Positions 7,586 to 15,645 of a stretch of 59,014 bases of DNA are shown one piece after another. Source of the DNA: JAICYJ01 sp035695105 (GTDB taxonomy: Bacteria > Actinomycetota > Thermoleophilia > Gaiellales > JAICJC01). Made by a program: the position numbers and the translations under genes. How positions within the stretch are numbered: the first letter of the stretch is position 1; every line of letters starts with the position of its first letter. The stretch covers positions 1-59,014 of the forward strand of contig DASSEV010000058.1 in NCBI GenBank assembly GCA_035695105.1, in the 5' to 3' direction. The notes below the pieces were generated by a model that did no database searches, had not been told where the DNA came from, and was given only the letters and a program-made list of their open reading frames with translations.

Positions 7586-8995
7586 TTACGGGGGTGGCGC
7601 AGGCTGTGACGCGTGGAACTCCAGCGAGCGCGACACTGGGTCGGCGCGCACCAGCTCCGCCTCGACTGCATCGCCGGGGGTCGGCGGTGGGTCGGCGTGC
7701 ATCCGCGCCCGCACCGGCGGGTCGGCGATGCGGATCACCGTGCCCCGCCGGTCATTCTCCATCGCCACCGCCGCGAACGTCTCGCCGACCCGGTGCTCGA
7801 GCAGCCGCGCCTCCATGTCGTCGACCACCGCGGCCTCGACGCGCGCCGAACGACCGCCGGCCTCGGCCATCACCTCCGGCAGCTTCTGCAGCGCCTCCCG
7901 GTCACCGCCGCCCGCCACCAGCTCCAGCACGTAGCGGTCGGCCAGCCTGCGCAGCGGCGCCGTCGTATGCGCGTAGTGGGCGGCGATGCCGGCATGGACG
8001 GCGTCCGCCGGCAGCGCGCCCTCGAAGTACCGGTAGCCGGCATGGCCCATCGCGTCTCGCGCCTCCTCGATCAGCGCCGCCTCGCGCGGCACGGCCGGAT
8101 CGAGGCGCATCGCGAAGTGCTCGAACGTCTCGTCGTCAGGCCAGGAGACGCCGAGCGCGGGAGCCGCCGAGCGGAGCCGGCGCACGCGGTAGTCATCGGC
8201 GCCGCCCATGGTGCGCAGCAGGCCGAACCCGCGCCGGCCCATGATGCCGGCTGCCGCCATGCCCGCGAGCAGCGAGATCTCGGCATTCCAGTCCTCGTCG
8301 GGGCGGCGCTGCTCGAGCCGCAGGCGGTATCCGTACGGCTCGGAGGCGTCCGGCACCACCTCCTGCGCCGGTGCGTCGAGCGACACGGCGCCGCGCTGCC
8401 GGGCCAGCGCGATGCGCAGCTCGCCGATCTCCTGCAGCAGCGGGATCGTCCCCTCGCCGTATGCCAGCCTCCGGTGGCTGCGCACCACTGCGCGATCGAC
8501 ACGGGCGCCGCGCTGCCTGCCGTCCGCGCCCAGCTCGATCCGGTAGACCAGGGCCGGGCGCTCCTGGTCCGGCAGCAGGCTGGCCGCCCCCTCCGAGATC
8601 GCGGGCGGGTACAGGCTGACCCGCATGTCGGGCAGGTAGACGGTCTGTCCCCGCACCCAGGCCTCCCGCTCGACCGCGCCGCCGGGCGGGACGATGGCGC
8701 CCACGTCCGCAATCGCGTAGTGGACGACGTAGCCGTCGCCGTCACGCTCGAGCTGCATCGCCTGGTCGAGGTCCATGCTGCCCGGCGGGTCGATGGTGAC
8801 GAACGGCTGCTCCCGCAGGTCGAGCCGGCCGTCGCGCGGCCATTCCACGGCCGCCGCCCGCTCGGCCTCGGCCAGGACATCGTCCGGGAACCGCTCGGGC
8901 AGCTCGAACTCCGCCCGGATCCGGGCGAAGTCCTCCCGCAGCACCGCCGGCGCATCGCCCGCCGGCCGGACGATCCTCGGCGGTCCGGGCGTCAC
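7586..8995 (-). CDS. RNB-domain exoribonuclease (RNase II/R family)
   Basis: 469 residues, consisting mostly of the RNB catalytic domain. The metal-binding motif is VTIDPPGSMDLDQAM at residues 67-81, where the family has DxxxxxDxDDA, so one acidic position is replaced by Gln. It continues with YVVHYAIADVGAIVPPGG, RVSLYPPAISEGAASLLPDQERPALVY and HAGIAAHYAHTTAPLRRLADRYV, all standard RNB blocks. The N-terminal cold-shock domains of RNase R are absent; a short S1/OB-like tail may be present. The GTG start at 8995 overlaps the ilvC stop (GTGA), so it is the last gene of the branched-chain amino acid operon, an unusual partner. It is expected to degrade RNA 3' to 5'. Confidence 0.88.
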   Translation of the reverse strand: MTPGPPRIVRPAGDAPAVLREDFARIRAEFELPERFPDDVLAEAERAAAVEWPRDGRLDLREQPFVTIDPPGSMDLDQAMQLERDGDGYVVHYAIADVGAIVPPGGAVEREAWVRGQTVYLPDMRVSLYPPAISEGAASLLPDQERPALVYRIELGADGRQRGARVDRAVVRSHRRLAYGEGTIPLLQEIGELRIALARQRGAVSLDAPAQEVVPDASEPYGYRLRLEQRRPDEDWNAEISLLAGMAAAGIMGRRGFGLLRTMGGADDYRVRRLRSAAPALGVSWPDDETFEHFAMRLDPAVPREAALIEEARDAMGHAGYRYFEGALPADAVHAGIAAHYAHTTAPLRRLADRYVLELVAGGGDREALQKLPEVMAEAGGRSARVEAAVVDDMEARLLEHRVGETFAAVAMENDRRGTVIRIADPPVRARMHADPPPTPGDAVEAELVRADPVSRSLEFHASQPAPPP

Positions 8996-10008
8996 ACTCC
9001 CGGCTTCACGGCCGCCTTGTCACCGATCCACGGCATCATCGACCGCAGCCTGCGGCCGACGACCTCGATCTGGTGGTCGGCATCCTGCTCGCGCAGCCTC
9101 GTGAAGTTGGGACGTCCCGCCTCTTCCTCGGCCATCATCTCGCGCGCGAAGGTGCCGTCCTGGATCTCGGTCAGCAGCGTCCGCATCGTCTCGCGGACGT
9201 GATCGTCGATCACCCGCGGGCCGCGCGTGAGGTCGCCGTACTCGGCCGTGTCCGAGATCGAGTAGCGCATGCCGGCGAGCCCGCCCTCCCACATCAGGTC
9301 GACGATCAGCTTCAGCTCGTGCAGGCACTCGAAGTAGGCGATCTCGGGCTGGTAGCCGGCCGCGACGAGGGTCTCGAAGCCGGCCTTGACCAGCTGCGTG
9401 GTGCCGCCGCAGAGCACCGCCTGCTCGCCGAACAGGTCGGTCTCGGTCTCCTCCGTGAACGTCGTCTCGATCAGCCCGCCGCGGGCGCAGCCGATGCCGT
9501 GCCCGTAGGCCAGCGCGAGCGCCTGTGCGTTGCCGGTCGCGTCCTGGTGCACGGCGATCAGCCCCGGCACGCCGATGCCCTCGACGTACTGCCGACGCAC
9601 GAGATGGCCGGGCCCCTTGGGCGCGATCATGGCCACGTCGACCTCGGGTGAGGGCGTGATCGCCCCGTAGCGGATGTTGAACCCGTGCGCGAACATCAGC
9701 ATCGCCCCGGGGCGCAGGTTCGGCGCGATCTCGTCGCGGTAGAGGCCGGCCTGGATGTGGTCGGGCACGAGCACCATCACGATGTCGGCCTGCGCGGTCG
9801 CGTCGGCGACCGTCTCCACCGAGAGGCCGTCGGCCGTGGCCGCGGCCCAGGCGCGCGAGTCGGGCCGGGCGCCGACCACGACGCTGTTTCCCGAGTCGTG
9901 GTTGTTCAGTGCGTGGGCATGGCCCTGGCTGCCGTAGCCGATGACGGCGATGCGCTTGCCGTCGAGCAGCGAGGGGTCACAGTCGGACTCGTAGTAGATC
10001 GTTGCCAC
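8992..10008 (-). CDS. ilvC: Ketol-acid reductoisomerase
   Basis: 338 residues, the class I (short) length. The cofactor motif is IAVIGYGSQGHAHALNNHDSG, and VGARPDSRAW supplies the Arg and Ser that favour NADPH. The knotted C-terminal domain carries the metal-binding acids in DLFGEQAVLCGGTTQLVKAGFETL and ELKLIVDLMWEGGLAGMRYSISDTAEYGD. The enzyme converts acetolactate or acetohydroxybutyrate to the dihydroxy acids in valine, leucine and isoleucine synthesis. It lies 12 bp downstream of ilvN. Confidence 0.97.
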   Translation of the reverse strand: MATIYYESDCDPSLLDGKRIAVIGYGSQGHAHALNNHDSGNSVVVGARPDSRAWAAATADGLSVETVADATAQADIVMVLVPDHIQAGLYRDEIAPNLRPGAMLMFAHGFNIRYGAITPSPEVDVAMIAPKGPGHLVRRQYVEGIGVPGLIAVHQDATGNAQALALAYGHGIGCARGGLIETTFTEETETDLFGEQAVLCGGTTQLVKAGFETLVAAGYQPEIAYFECLHELKLIVDLMWEGGLAGMRYSISDTAEYGDLTRGPRVIDDHVRETMRTLLTEIQDGTFAREMMAEEEAGRPNFTRLREQDADHQIEVVGRRLRSMMPWIGDKAAVKPGV

Positions 10009-10020
10009 GGTTCGGTCTCC

Positions 10021-10533
10021 TTACGCGACGACGCGCATTCGCTTTCGTGTACCGAGCTCGCCGTCCCGGTCGAGCGCGATCCTTCCTGTTCGCACCAGCT
10101 CCCTGATGCCGTACGGCTCGAGCAGCTGCTCGAGCGCCTGCAGCCGGTCGGGACCCGCGACGCATGAGAACGTCAGCGCCTCCGGGCCCACGTCCACCAC
10201 CTTGGCGTCGAACACCTCCGCCAGGTTGATGATCTCAGACCGGCGCTCGGGCGTGCTCGTCACCTTGATCATCAGCAGCTCGAGCTCGACGGCGGAGGCG
10301 TCCAGCTCCTGCACCTTGAGCACGTCCACCAGCTTGTAGAGCTGCTTGATCACCTGCTCGACGGAGTGCTGCGAGCAGTCGACGCGGATGGTGATGCGGC
10401 TGCGGGTCGGGTCCTGCGTCGTTCCGACCGCAAGCGAGTCGATGTTGAACCCGCGCCGGGCGAACAGGCCCGCGCAGCGGGTGAGCACGCCGGGGCGGTT
10501 CTCCACGAGCACGGAGAGGGTGTGGTGTGTCAT
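10021..10533 (-). CDS. ilvN: Acetolactate synthase regulatory (small) subunit
   Basis: 170 residues. The N-terminal ACT domain begins THHTLSVLVENRPGVLTRCAGLFARRGFNIDSLAVG, the valine-binding region of the IlvN/IlvH family. A second C-terminal domain follows (ALEQLLEPYGIRELVRTGRIAL). It binds IlvB, increases its activity and mediates valine feedback. The ATG at 10533 overlaps the ilvB stop (ATGA), giving 1:1 translational coupling of the two subunits. Confidence 0.96.
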   Translation of the reverse strand: MTHHTLSVLVENRPGVLTRCAGLFARRGFNIDSLAVGTTQDPTRSRITIRVDCSQHSVEQVIKQLYKLVDVLKVQELDASAVELELLMIKVTSTPERRSEIINLAEVFDAKVVDVGPEALTFSCVAGPDRLQALEQLLEPYGIRELVRTGRIALDRDGELGTRKRMRVVA

Positions 10534-12263
10534 ACGCCTTCCTCCACCCACGCGTTGTCGTCCTCGGCCCACTCGACGTCGATCATCTCCGCCGCGGGGG
10601 CTCCGGCCGGAACCATCGGATACACCTTCTCCTCATGGTCGACCCGTGCATCGATCACGCACGGCCCGCCGCACTCGAGCGCCGCCGTGATCGCCGCGTC
10701 CACCTCGTCCACCGTCTCGCAGCGGAAGCCCGGCAGCCCGAAGCTCTCGGCCAGCTTGACGTAGTCGGGGCTGCTCGACTCGAGCAGCGTCTCCGAGTAC
10801 CGCTCGCCGTGGAACAGCTCCTGCCACTGGCGCACCATCCCCAGCCAGCCGTTGTTCACGACCACGTGGATCGCGCCGATCCCGTACATCTTCGCCGTGG
10901 CCAGCTCCTGCATCGTCATCTGGAAGCAGCCGTCCCCGTCGATGTTGATCACCGTCGCGTCCGAACGTCCCACCTTCGCGCCGATCGCCGCCGGCACGCC
11001 GAAGCCCATGGTGCCGAGGCCGCCTGACGTGAGCCACCGCCGCGGCAGGTCGATCTGCAGGTACTGCGCCGCCCACATCTGGTGCTGGCCGACACCCGTC
11101 GTCCAGATCACGTCGCGGTCGGCGGTCAGGTCGCGCAGCCGCTCGATCACGAACTCGGGCTTCAGCGGTGCGGTGTTGCGGTAGCGGAAGGGGTGCTGCT
11201 GCTTCCAGCCCTGCACCGTCTGCAGCCACTCCGCGGCCTTCGGCGGGCCGCCGTTCATGCGCGACTGCAGCGCCTCCGCCAGCTTCGGCACCACCAGCTC
11301 GAGCGTGCCCACGATGGGGATCTGCGCCGTCCGGTTCTTGTCGATCTCGGCCGGGTCGACGTCCATGTGGATCACGCGGGCGCCCGGGGCGAACACGTCC
11401 AGCTTGCCCGTCACCCGGTCGTCGAAGCGCGACCCGCAGGCCACCAGCAGGTCGGCCTGGTTCATCGCCCAGTTCGCCGCCTTCGAGCCATGCATGCCGG
11501 GCAGCCCGATGCAGAGCGGGTGCGAATCCGGGAAGACGCCCTTCGCCATCAGCGTCGTGATCACCGGCATCTGCACCGACTCCGCGACGCGGATCAGGTC
11601 GGCCGGGTCGACGTTGGCGGACACCGCACCGCCGCCGACGTAGAACACCGGCCGCTCCGCGGCCAGGATCGCCTCCGCGGCGGTGATCACCTGCTTGGGA
11701 TGGCCATGGCGTGACGGCTTGTAGCCCGGGATGTCGACCTGCTTGGGGTACGTGAACTCGAGCTCGGCCAGCTGCAGGTCCTTCGGGATGTCGATCAGCA
11801 CCGGCCCGGGACGCCCGCTGCGCGCTATGTGGAACGCCTCCTTGATCACGCGCGGGATGTCCTCCACCCGGTCGACCAGCCAGGAGTGCTTCACCACCGG
11901 CATCGTGATGCCGGTGATGTCGGCCTCCTGGAACGCGTCCGTGCCGATCAGGTGCGTCGGCACCTGGCCGGTGATGCACACGATCGGGGTGGAGTCGAGG
12001 TAGGCGTCGGCGATGGGGGTGACCAGGTTCGTGGCACCCGGCCCGGACGTGGCGATGGCGACGCCCACCTTGCCGGTGGCCCGGGCGTAGCCCTGCGCCA
12101 TGTGCCCGGCTCCCTGCTCGTGGCGCACCAGGTAGTGACGGATGGTGTGCTCGCATGCCGCCCAGGCGTCGTAGAGCGGCAGGATGGCGCCGCCGGGCAG
12201 GCCGAAGACGTCGGTGACGCCCTCCGCCTCGAGCGACCGGATCACGGCTTCCGCGCCGGTCAT
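10530..12263 (-). CDS. ilvB: Acetolactate synthase catalytic (large) subunit
   Basis: 577 residues from the ATG at 12263 (MTGAEAVIRSLEAEGVTDVFGLPGG). A GTG at 12299 in frame would overlap leuB and is less likely. The catalytic Glu is in VRHEQGAGHMAQGYARATGKVG, and the thiamine diphosphate/Mg motif is GDGCFQMTMQELATAKMYGIGAIHVVVNN. The middle FAD-binding domain contains SRFDDRVTGKLDVFAPGARVIHMDVDPAEI. It condenses two pyruvates, or pyruvate and 2-ketobutyrate, as the first common step of branched-chain amino acid synthesis. It lies 13 bp after leuB. Confidence 0.97.
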   Translation of the reverse strand: MTGAEAVIRSLEAEGVTDVFGLPGGAILPLYDAWAACEHTIRHYLVRHEQGAGHMAQGYARATGKVGVAIATSGPGATNLVTPIADAYLDSTPIVCITGQVPTHLIGTDAFQEADITGITMPVVKHSWLVDRVEDIPRVIKEAFHIARSGRPGPVLIDIPKDLQLAELEFTYPKQVDIPGYKPSRHGHPKQVITAAEAILAAERPVFYVGGGAVSANVDPADLIRVAESVQMPVITTLMAKGVFPDSHPLCIGLPGMHGSKAANWAMNQADLLVACGSRFDDRVTGKLDVFAPGARVIHMDVDPAEIDKNRTAQIPIVGTLELVVPKLAEALQSRMNGGPPKAAEWLQTVQGWKQQHPFRYRNTAPLKPEFVIERLRDLTADRDVIWTTGVGQHQMWAAQYLQIDLPRRWLTSGGLGTMGFGVPAAIGAKVGRSDATVINIDGDGCFQMTMQELATAKMYGIGAIHVVVNNGWLGMVRQWQELFHGERYSETLLESSSPDYVKLAESFGLPGFRCETVDEVDAAITAALECGGPCVIDARVDHEEKVYPMVPAGAPAAEMIDVEWAEDDNAWVEEGV

Positions 12264-12276
12264 CCTGGGCCGTTCG

Positions 12277-13365
12277 CTATCCACGGGCGATCGCCTCACG
12301 ATAGGGGTTTCCGGCGAACTCTCCGGAGCCGTGAGCGTGGTCTGCGAGCGCGCGGCACACCGCCTGGCCCACCTCCCAGGTGGCGTAGGCCCGCCCGCCG
12401 GACACCTGGTCGGCCGTCGCCGTGCCCTCCGCCAGCACCTGGTCGACCGCGGCGGTGACCGCCCGGCCGATGTCGCGCCGGCCGAGGCCGTAGGTGAACA
12501 TCATGCCGACCGAGAGGATCATCGCGATCGGGTTGGCCGCGCCCTGGCCGGCGATGTCGGGCGCGGAGCCGTGCACGGGCTCGAAGATGCCGGGCGGCTC
12601 GCTGCCGATCGACGCCGAGGGCGCGAGGCCGAGGCCGCCGCCGACCGCCGCCGCCAGGTCGGAGAGGATGTCGCCGAACAGGTTCTCGGTGAGGATCACG
12701 TCGTAGGCCTGGGGCTTGGTGGCCAGGTTCATCGCGAACGAGTCGACCAGCTCGTGCGTGAGCCGGATCTCCTCGAACTCGGATGCCTGCAGCTCGGTGA
12801 CCACCCGTCGCCACAGCTTCGACGTCGACAGCACGTTCGCCTTGTCCACCGAGACAACCCGCCCGTCACGCCGGCGTGCCAGCTTGAACGCCCACCGGGC
12901 CACCCGCTCGACCTGCTCGCGCGTGTAACGGCACTCGTCGCTGGCCGAATCCTCCTCGAGCGACTTCTTGCCGAAGTAGAGGCCGCCGGTCAGCTCGCGC
13001 ACGACGATCAGGTCGATATCGGCGTGGCGGACGGGCCGCAGGTTGGCGTAGGCATCGAGCTCCTTGCGCAGGCCGAGCAGCCCCTCCTCGGGGCGGCGGA
13101 CGGCGCCGTCCCAGCGCGGGCCGCCGACGGCGCCGAGCAGGACGGCGTCGGACGCCTTGACGGCCGCCCGCACGTGCGCCGGGAAGGGGTCGCCGTGCTT
13201 GTCGATCGCATCGCCGCCGAACGGCAGGTGCACCTGCCGCACGCGGATGCCGAACAGCTCCGAGGCGGCGTCGATCACGCGGCCCGCCTCGGCCATCACC
13301 TCTGGGCCGATCCCATCGCCCGAGAGACAGGCGACGATCGGCAATGGTCGTGTGGTCGGGCTCAT
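12277..13365 (-). CDS. leuB: 3-isopropylmalate dehydrogenase
   Basis: 362 residues. It begins LPIVACLSGDGIGPEVMAEAGRVID, and the active site carries LLGLRKELDAYANLRPVR, the tyrosine region ELTGGLYFGKK and the metal site ENLFGDILSDLAAAVGGGLGLAPSAS. The NAD-binding signature is FEPVHGSAPDIAGQGAANPIAMILS. It oxidises 3-isopropylmalate to 2-oxoisocaproate in leucine synthesis. The ATG at 13365 has a GAGG site 6 nt upstream; the frame stays open to 13446 but overlaps leuA. leuC and leuD are not in the window. Confidence 0.96.
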   Translation of the reverse strand: MSPTTRPLPIVACLSGDGIGPEVMAEAGRVIDAASELFGIRVRQVHLPFGGDAIDKHGDPFPAHVRAAVKASDAVLLGAVGGPRWDGAVRRPEEGLLGLRKELDAYANLRPVRHADIDLIVVRELTGGLYFGKKSLEEDSASDECRYTREQVERVARWAFKLARRRDGRVVSVDKANVLSTSKLWRRVVTELQASEFEEIRLTHELVDSFAMNLATKPQAYDVILTENLFGDILSDLAAAVGGGLGLAPSASIGSEPPGIFEPVHGSAPDIAGQGAANPIAMILSVGMMFTYGLGRRDIGRAVTAAVDQVLAEGTATADQVSGGRAYATWEVGQAVCRALADHAHGSGEFAGNPYREAIARG

Positions 13366-13399
13366 GACGTCCTCGGTTTCGCTGGGAAGGGGTATCTCA

Positions 13400-14935
13400 T
13401 CAGACTCCGGCGAGCTCCTGCTCCGGTTCGGCTGCCGTCTTGGCATGGGCGCAGGCGCGCAGGTAGGCCTCCGCCGATGCCTCGGTGATGTCGGTCGACA
13501 CCGCCTGGGCGGAGAAGGTGCGTCCGCCCGACTCGACCACGACGCGCACCTCGCCGAGCGCGTCCGCGCCGCCGGACACGGCGCCGATCGTGTACTCGAC
13601 GAGCGTCACGGGCACGCGCAGCACCTGATCGATGGCGTTGAACGCGGCGTCCACCGGGCCGTCGCCCTCGGCCGTGCCCGTCTCCTCGCCGTCGCCGGCG
13701 CTGACCGTCACCTCGGCGCGCGCCGGCTGCCCGGTGCGGGTTGAGATGGCGAGCGACAGCAGGTGGTGGTCGTCCTCGCGCTCGCGCAGCGAGTCGGAGG
13801 CGATCGCCTCGAGGTCGAGCGAGCTGATCCGCTGCTTGCGGTCGGCGATCTCCTTGAACCGCTCGAAGGCGCGCTTCAGCTCGTCGCCCTCGATCGTGAA
13901 CCCGAGCTCGACGAACGCCTGGCGCAGCGCGTGGCGGCCGGAGTGCTTGCCGAGCACGATGTCCGACCCGGCCAGGCCGACCGATTCCGCGTCCATGATC
14001 TCGTAGGTGCGGCGGTCGGCCAGCACGCCGTGCTGGTGGATGCCCGCCTCGTGGGCGAACGCGTTGCGGCCGACCACGGCCTTGTTCGGCTGCACGCTGT
14101 AGCCGGTCAGGCGCGACACCATGCGCGAGGTGCGCACGATCTCGCGTGTGTTGATGCCGGTGTCGAGCCCGAAGCGCGGCTTGCGCGTGCGCAGCAGCAT
14201 CACGATCTCCTCCAGCGAGGCGTTGCCCGCGCGCTCGCCGATGCCGTTGATGGTGCACTCGACCTGGCGTGCGCCCGCCATCACGCCCGCCATCGAGTTG
14301 GCGACGGCCATGCCCAGGTCGTTGTGGCAGTGGACGGAGAGCGTGACGCCGTCCAGCTCCGGCACGCGCTCGCGCAGGCCGGTGAGGATCTCGATGTACT
14401 CCTCGGGCACCGTGTAGCCGACCGTGTCCGGGATGTTGATGGTGGTCGCGCCCGCCGCGATCGCCACCCGCACCACCCGGGCCATGAAGTCGATGTCGGT
14501 GCGCGTCGCATCCTCGCAGGAGAACTCGACGTCGGCGGTGAAGGCTTTCGCCCGAGCGACGGCGCGGTCGGCGGCCTCGACCACCTGCTCGCGCGTCATC
14601 CGCAGCTTGTGCTCGAGGTGGATGTCGGACGTCGCGATGAAGGTGTGGATGCGCGGGTTGCTTGCCTGGTCGAGCGACTCGATGGCCGCGTCGATGTCCT
14701 CGTCGTTGGTGCGCGCCAGCGAGGCGACGACGCAGTCGACGGCCGCCGAGACGGCGCGGATGCCCTCGACCTCACCGGGCGAGGAGATGGCGAAGCCGGC
14801 CTCGATGATGTCGACGCCGAGCCGCTCCAGCTGGCGGGCGATCTCGACCTTCTCCGCGGCGTTCAGCGCGATGCCCGGCGATTGCTCGCCGTCGCGCAAC
14901 GTCGTATCGAATATCCGGACGGTGTCCGTTGGCAT
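13400..14935 (-). CDS. leuA: 2-isopropylmalate synthase
   Basis: 511 residues. The TIM-barrel start is VRIFDTTLRDGEQSPGIALN, metal ligands are in TLSVHCHNDLGMAVANS, and the acetyl-CoA/ketoacid region is in QVECTINGIGERAGNASLEE. The C-terminal LeuA allosteric domain (from about residue 390) ends VSTDITEASAEAYLRACAHAK. It condenses acetyl-CoA with 2-oxoisovalerate, the committed step to leucine, and the regulatory domain should confer leucine feedback. The ATG follows AGGAGG by 9 nt. It is the first large gene of the operon, behind a leader ORF and two hairpins. Homocitrate or citramalate synthase are less likely given leuB next door. Confidence 0.95.
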   Translation of the reverse strand: MPTDTVRIFDTTLRDGEQSPGIALNAAEKVEIARQLERLGVDIIEAGFAISSPGEVEGIRAVSAAVDCVVASLARTNDEDIDAAIESLDQASNPRIHTFIATSDIHLEHKLRMTREQVVEAADRAVARAKAFTADVEFSCEDATRTDIDFMARVVRVAIAAGATTINIPDTVGYTVPEEYIEILTGLRERVPELDGVTLSVHCHNDLGMAVANSMAGVMAGARQVECTINGIGERAGNASLEEIVMLLRTRKPRFGLDTGINTREIVRTSRMVSRLTGYSVQPNKAVVGRNAFAHEAGIHQHGVLADRRTYEIMDAESVGLAGSDIVLGKHSGRHALRQAFVELGFTIEGDELKRAFERFKEIADRKQRISSLDLEAIASDSLREREDDHHLLSLAISTRTGQPARAEVTVSAGDGEETGTAEGDGPVDAAFNAIDQVLRVPVTLVEYTIGAVSGGADALGEVRVVVESGGRTFSAQAVSTDITEASAEAYLRACAHAKTAAEPEQELAGV

Positions 14936-14957
14936 TGCGGGTGTCCTCCTGCGTGGG

Positions 14958-14980
14958 CGGGAGAGGACGCACCTCTCCCG
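14958..14980 (-). promoter_or_regulatory. Leader hairpin B upstream of leuA
   Basis: A 9-bp perfect stem (CGGGAGAGG pairing with CCTCTCCCG) with a 5-nt loop. It ends about 22 nt before the leuA start and lies just upstream of its AGGAGG site. No T run follows, so it could be a U-less terminator or a structure that hides the ribosome site. Confidence 0.6.
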
Positions 14981-14998
14981 GTGGCTTCCTGTGCGTGT

Positions 14999-15015
14999 GC
15001 GCCGGCGGGCGGCGC
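14999..15015 (-). promoter_or_regulatory. Leader hairpin A upstream of leuA
   Basis: A 6-bp perfect stem (GCGCCG with CGGCGC) and a 5-nt loop, about 20 nt after the stop codon of the leucine-rich leader ORF. With hairpin B it would form the switching part of an attenuator. The alternative pairings have not been computed. Confidence 0.5.
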
Positions 15016-15035
15016 GTGAGCAGAAGTCCGTCGCC

Positions 15036-15158
15036 CTAGCGGGCGAGGAGCAGGAGAAGGCCGAGAAGGGAAATCGCGAACGCGGACAGGAGCCAGACAG
15101 GACGCCCGCTCAGCGTGGAGCGGGCAGTGGTCTCCTTGAGGTTCGCGGTGCTCGGCAT
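15036..15158 (-). CDS. Leucine-rich leader peptide or small membrane peptide (40 aa)
   Basis: ATG at 15158, TAG at 15036. The peptide starts MPSTANLKETTARSTLSGRP and ends VWLLSAFAISLLGLLLLLAR; seven of the last ten residues are Leu. The start lies 9 nt after a good -10 hexamer, so the RNA would begin almost at the ATG. The gene after it is leuA, and two hairpins separate them. Ribosome stalling at the Leu codons when leucyl-tRNA is scarce would be a classic attenuation mechanism, known for leuA in actinobacteria. The alternative is a real single-pass membrane peptide, since residues 21-39 would make a good transmembrane helix and 40 codons is long for a leader. Confidence 0.6.
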   Translation of the reverse strand: MPSTANLKETTARSTLSGRPVWLLSAFAISLLGLLLLLAR

Positions 15159-15167
15159 GGTGCGCAC

Positions 15168-15196
15168 AGGATAGGGATGGAATGTTGCGAAGTCAA
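15168..15196 (-). promoter_or_regulatory. Promoter of the leu-ilv operon
   Basis: Minus strand TTGACT (15191-15196), a 17-bp spacer, then TATCCT (15168-15173). Both hexamers are close to the housekeeping sigma consensus and the spacing is ideal. Transcription should start around 15160, 2-4 nt before the leader ORF. Confidence 0.75.
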
Positions 15197-15292
15197 ACGT
15201 GGGGTGGGCGGTTCACGAGCTTTTCACAGGCTTGGCGGCGACTGGTCACAGAACCGATTGGCAGTTCGAGTGATGGCCATTTGGCCGTGTGA

Positions 15293-15318
15293 CGCCCGGG
15301 CGGTCGTCCGGTCGGGCG
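15293..15318 (-). terminator. Possible terminator after the 71-aa gene
   Basis: CGCCCG at 15293-15298 can pair with CGGGCG at 15313-15318, a 6-bp stem with a 14-nt loop just past the stop of the minus-strand gene. There is no T run. Other G/C pairings are possible here, so confidence is low. Confidence 0.3.
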
Positions 15319-15325
15319 CCCGTGC

Positions 15326-15541
15326 TCAGAGGTCGAGCGACACCCGCCACTCGCTGCGAAGCACGGCGGCGTAGGTCGCGCCAGGCGCGGCGCGACCCCC
15401 GGTGGCATCTGCCACCGCCTTGGCACGTGCCCGGCGGGCGGTAAGCCCCGGCGTCCGTGGCACCTCGCCGATCAGGCGCCAGAAATCGTCCCCCTCCTGC
15501 CGGAAGACAACGAAGCCGGGTGGTCGGCGTTGCTCCTGCAT
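15326..15541 (-). CDS. Small hypothetical protein (71 aa)
   Basis: ATG at 15541, 8 nt after TACACT, so probably leaderless. The sequence starts MQEQRRPPGFVVFRQEGDDF and continues WRLIGEVPRTPGLTARRARAKAVADATGG, which reads as a short beta hairpin followed by a basic helix. This is a layout seen in small actinobacterial proteins of unknown role. The longer frame to 15712 lacks coding-like codons. It diverges from pgi with about 100 bp between the starts. Confidence 0.6.
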   Translation of the reverse strand: MQEQRRPPGFVVFRQEGDDFWRLIGEVPRTPGLTARRARAKAVADATGGRAAPGATYAAVLRSEWRVSLDL

Positions 15542-15645
15542 GGGCCGCGAGTGTACCGGCGGGTGCGGAGGACAGCCTGTTCGACGATGGGCCGGTGTCC
15601 CGCCGGCCCGCTGCCGGCCGGTGCAGTGCGTGTACCGTGTGGCGC

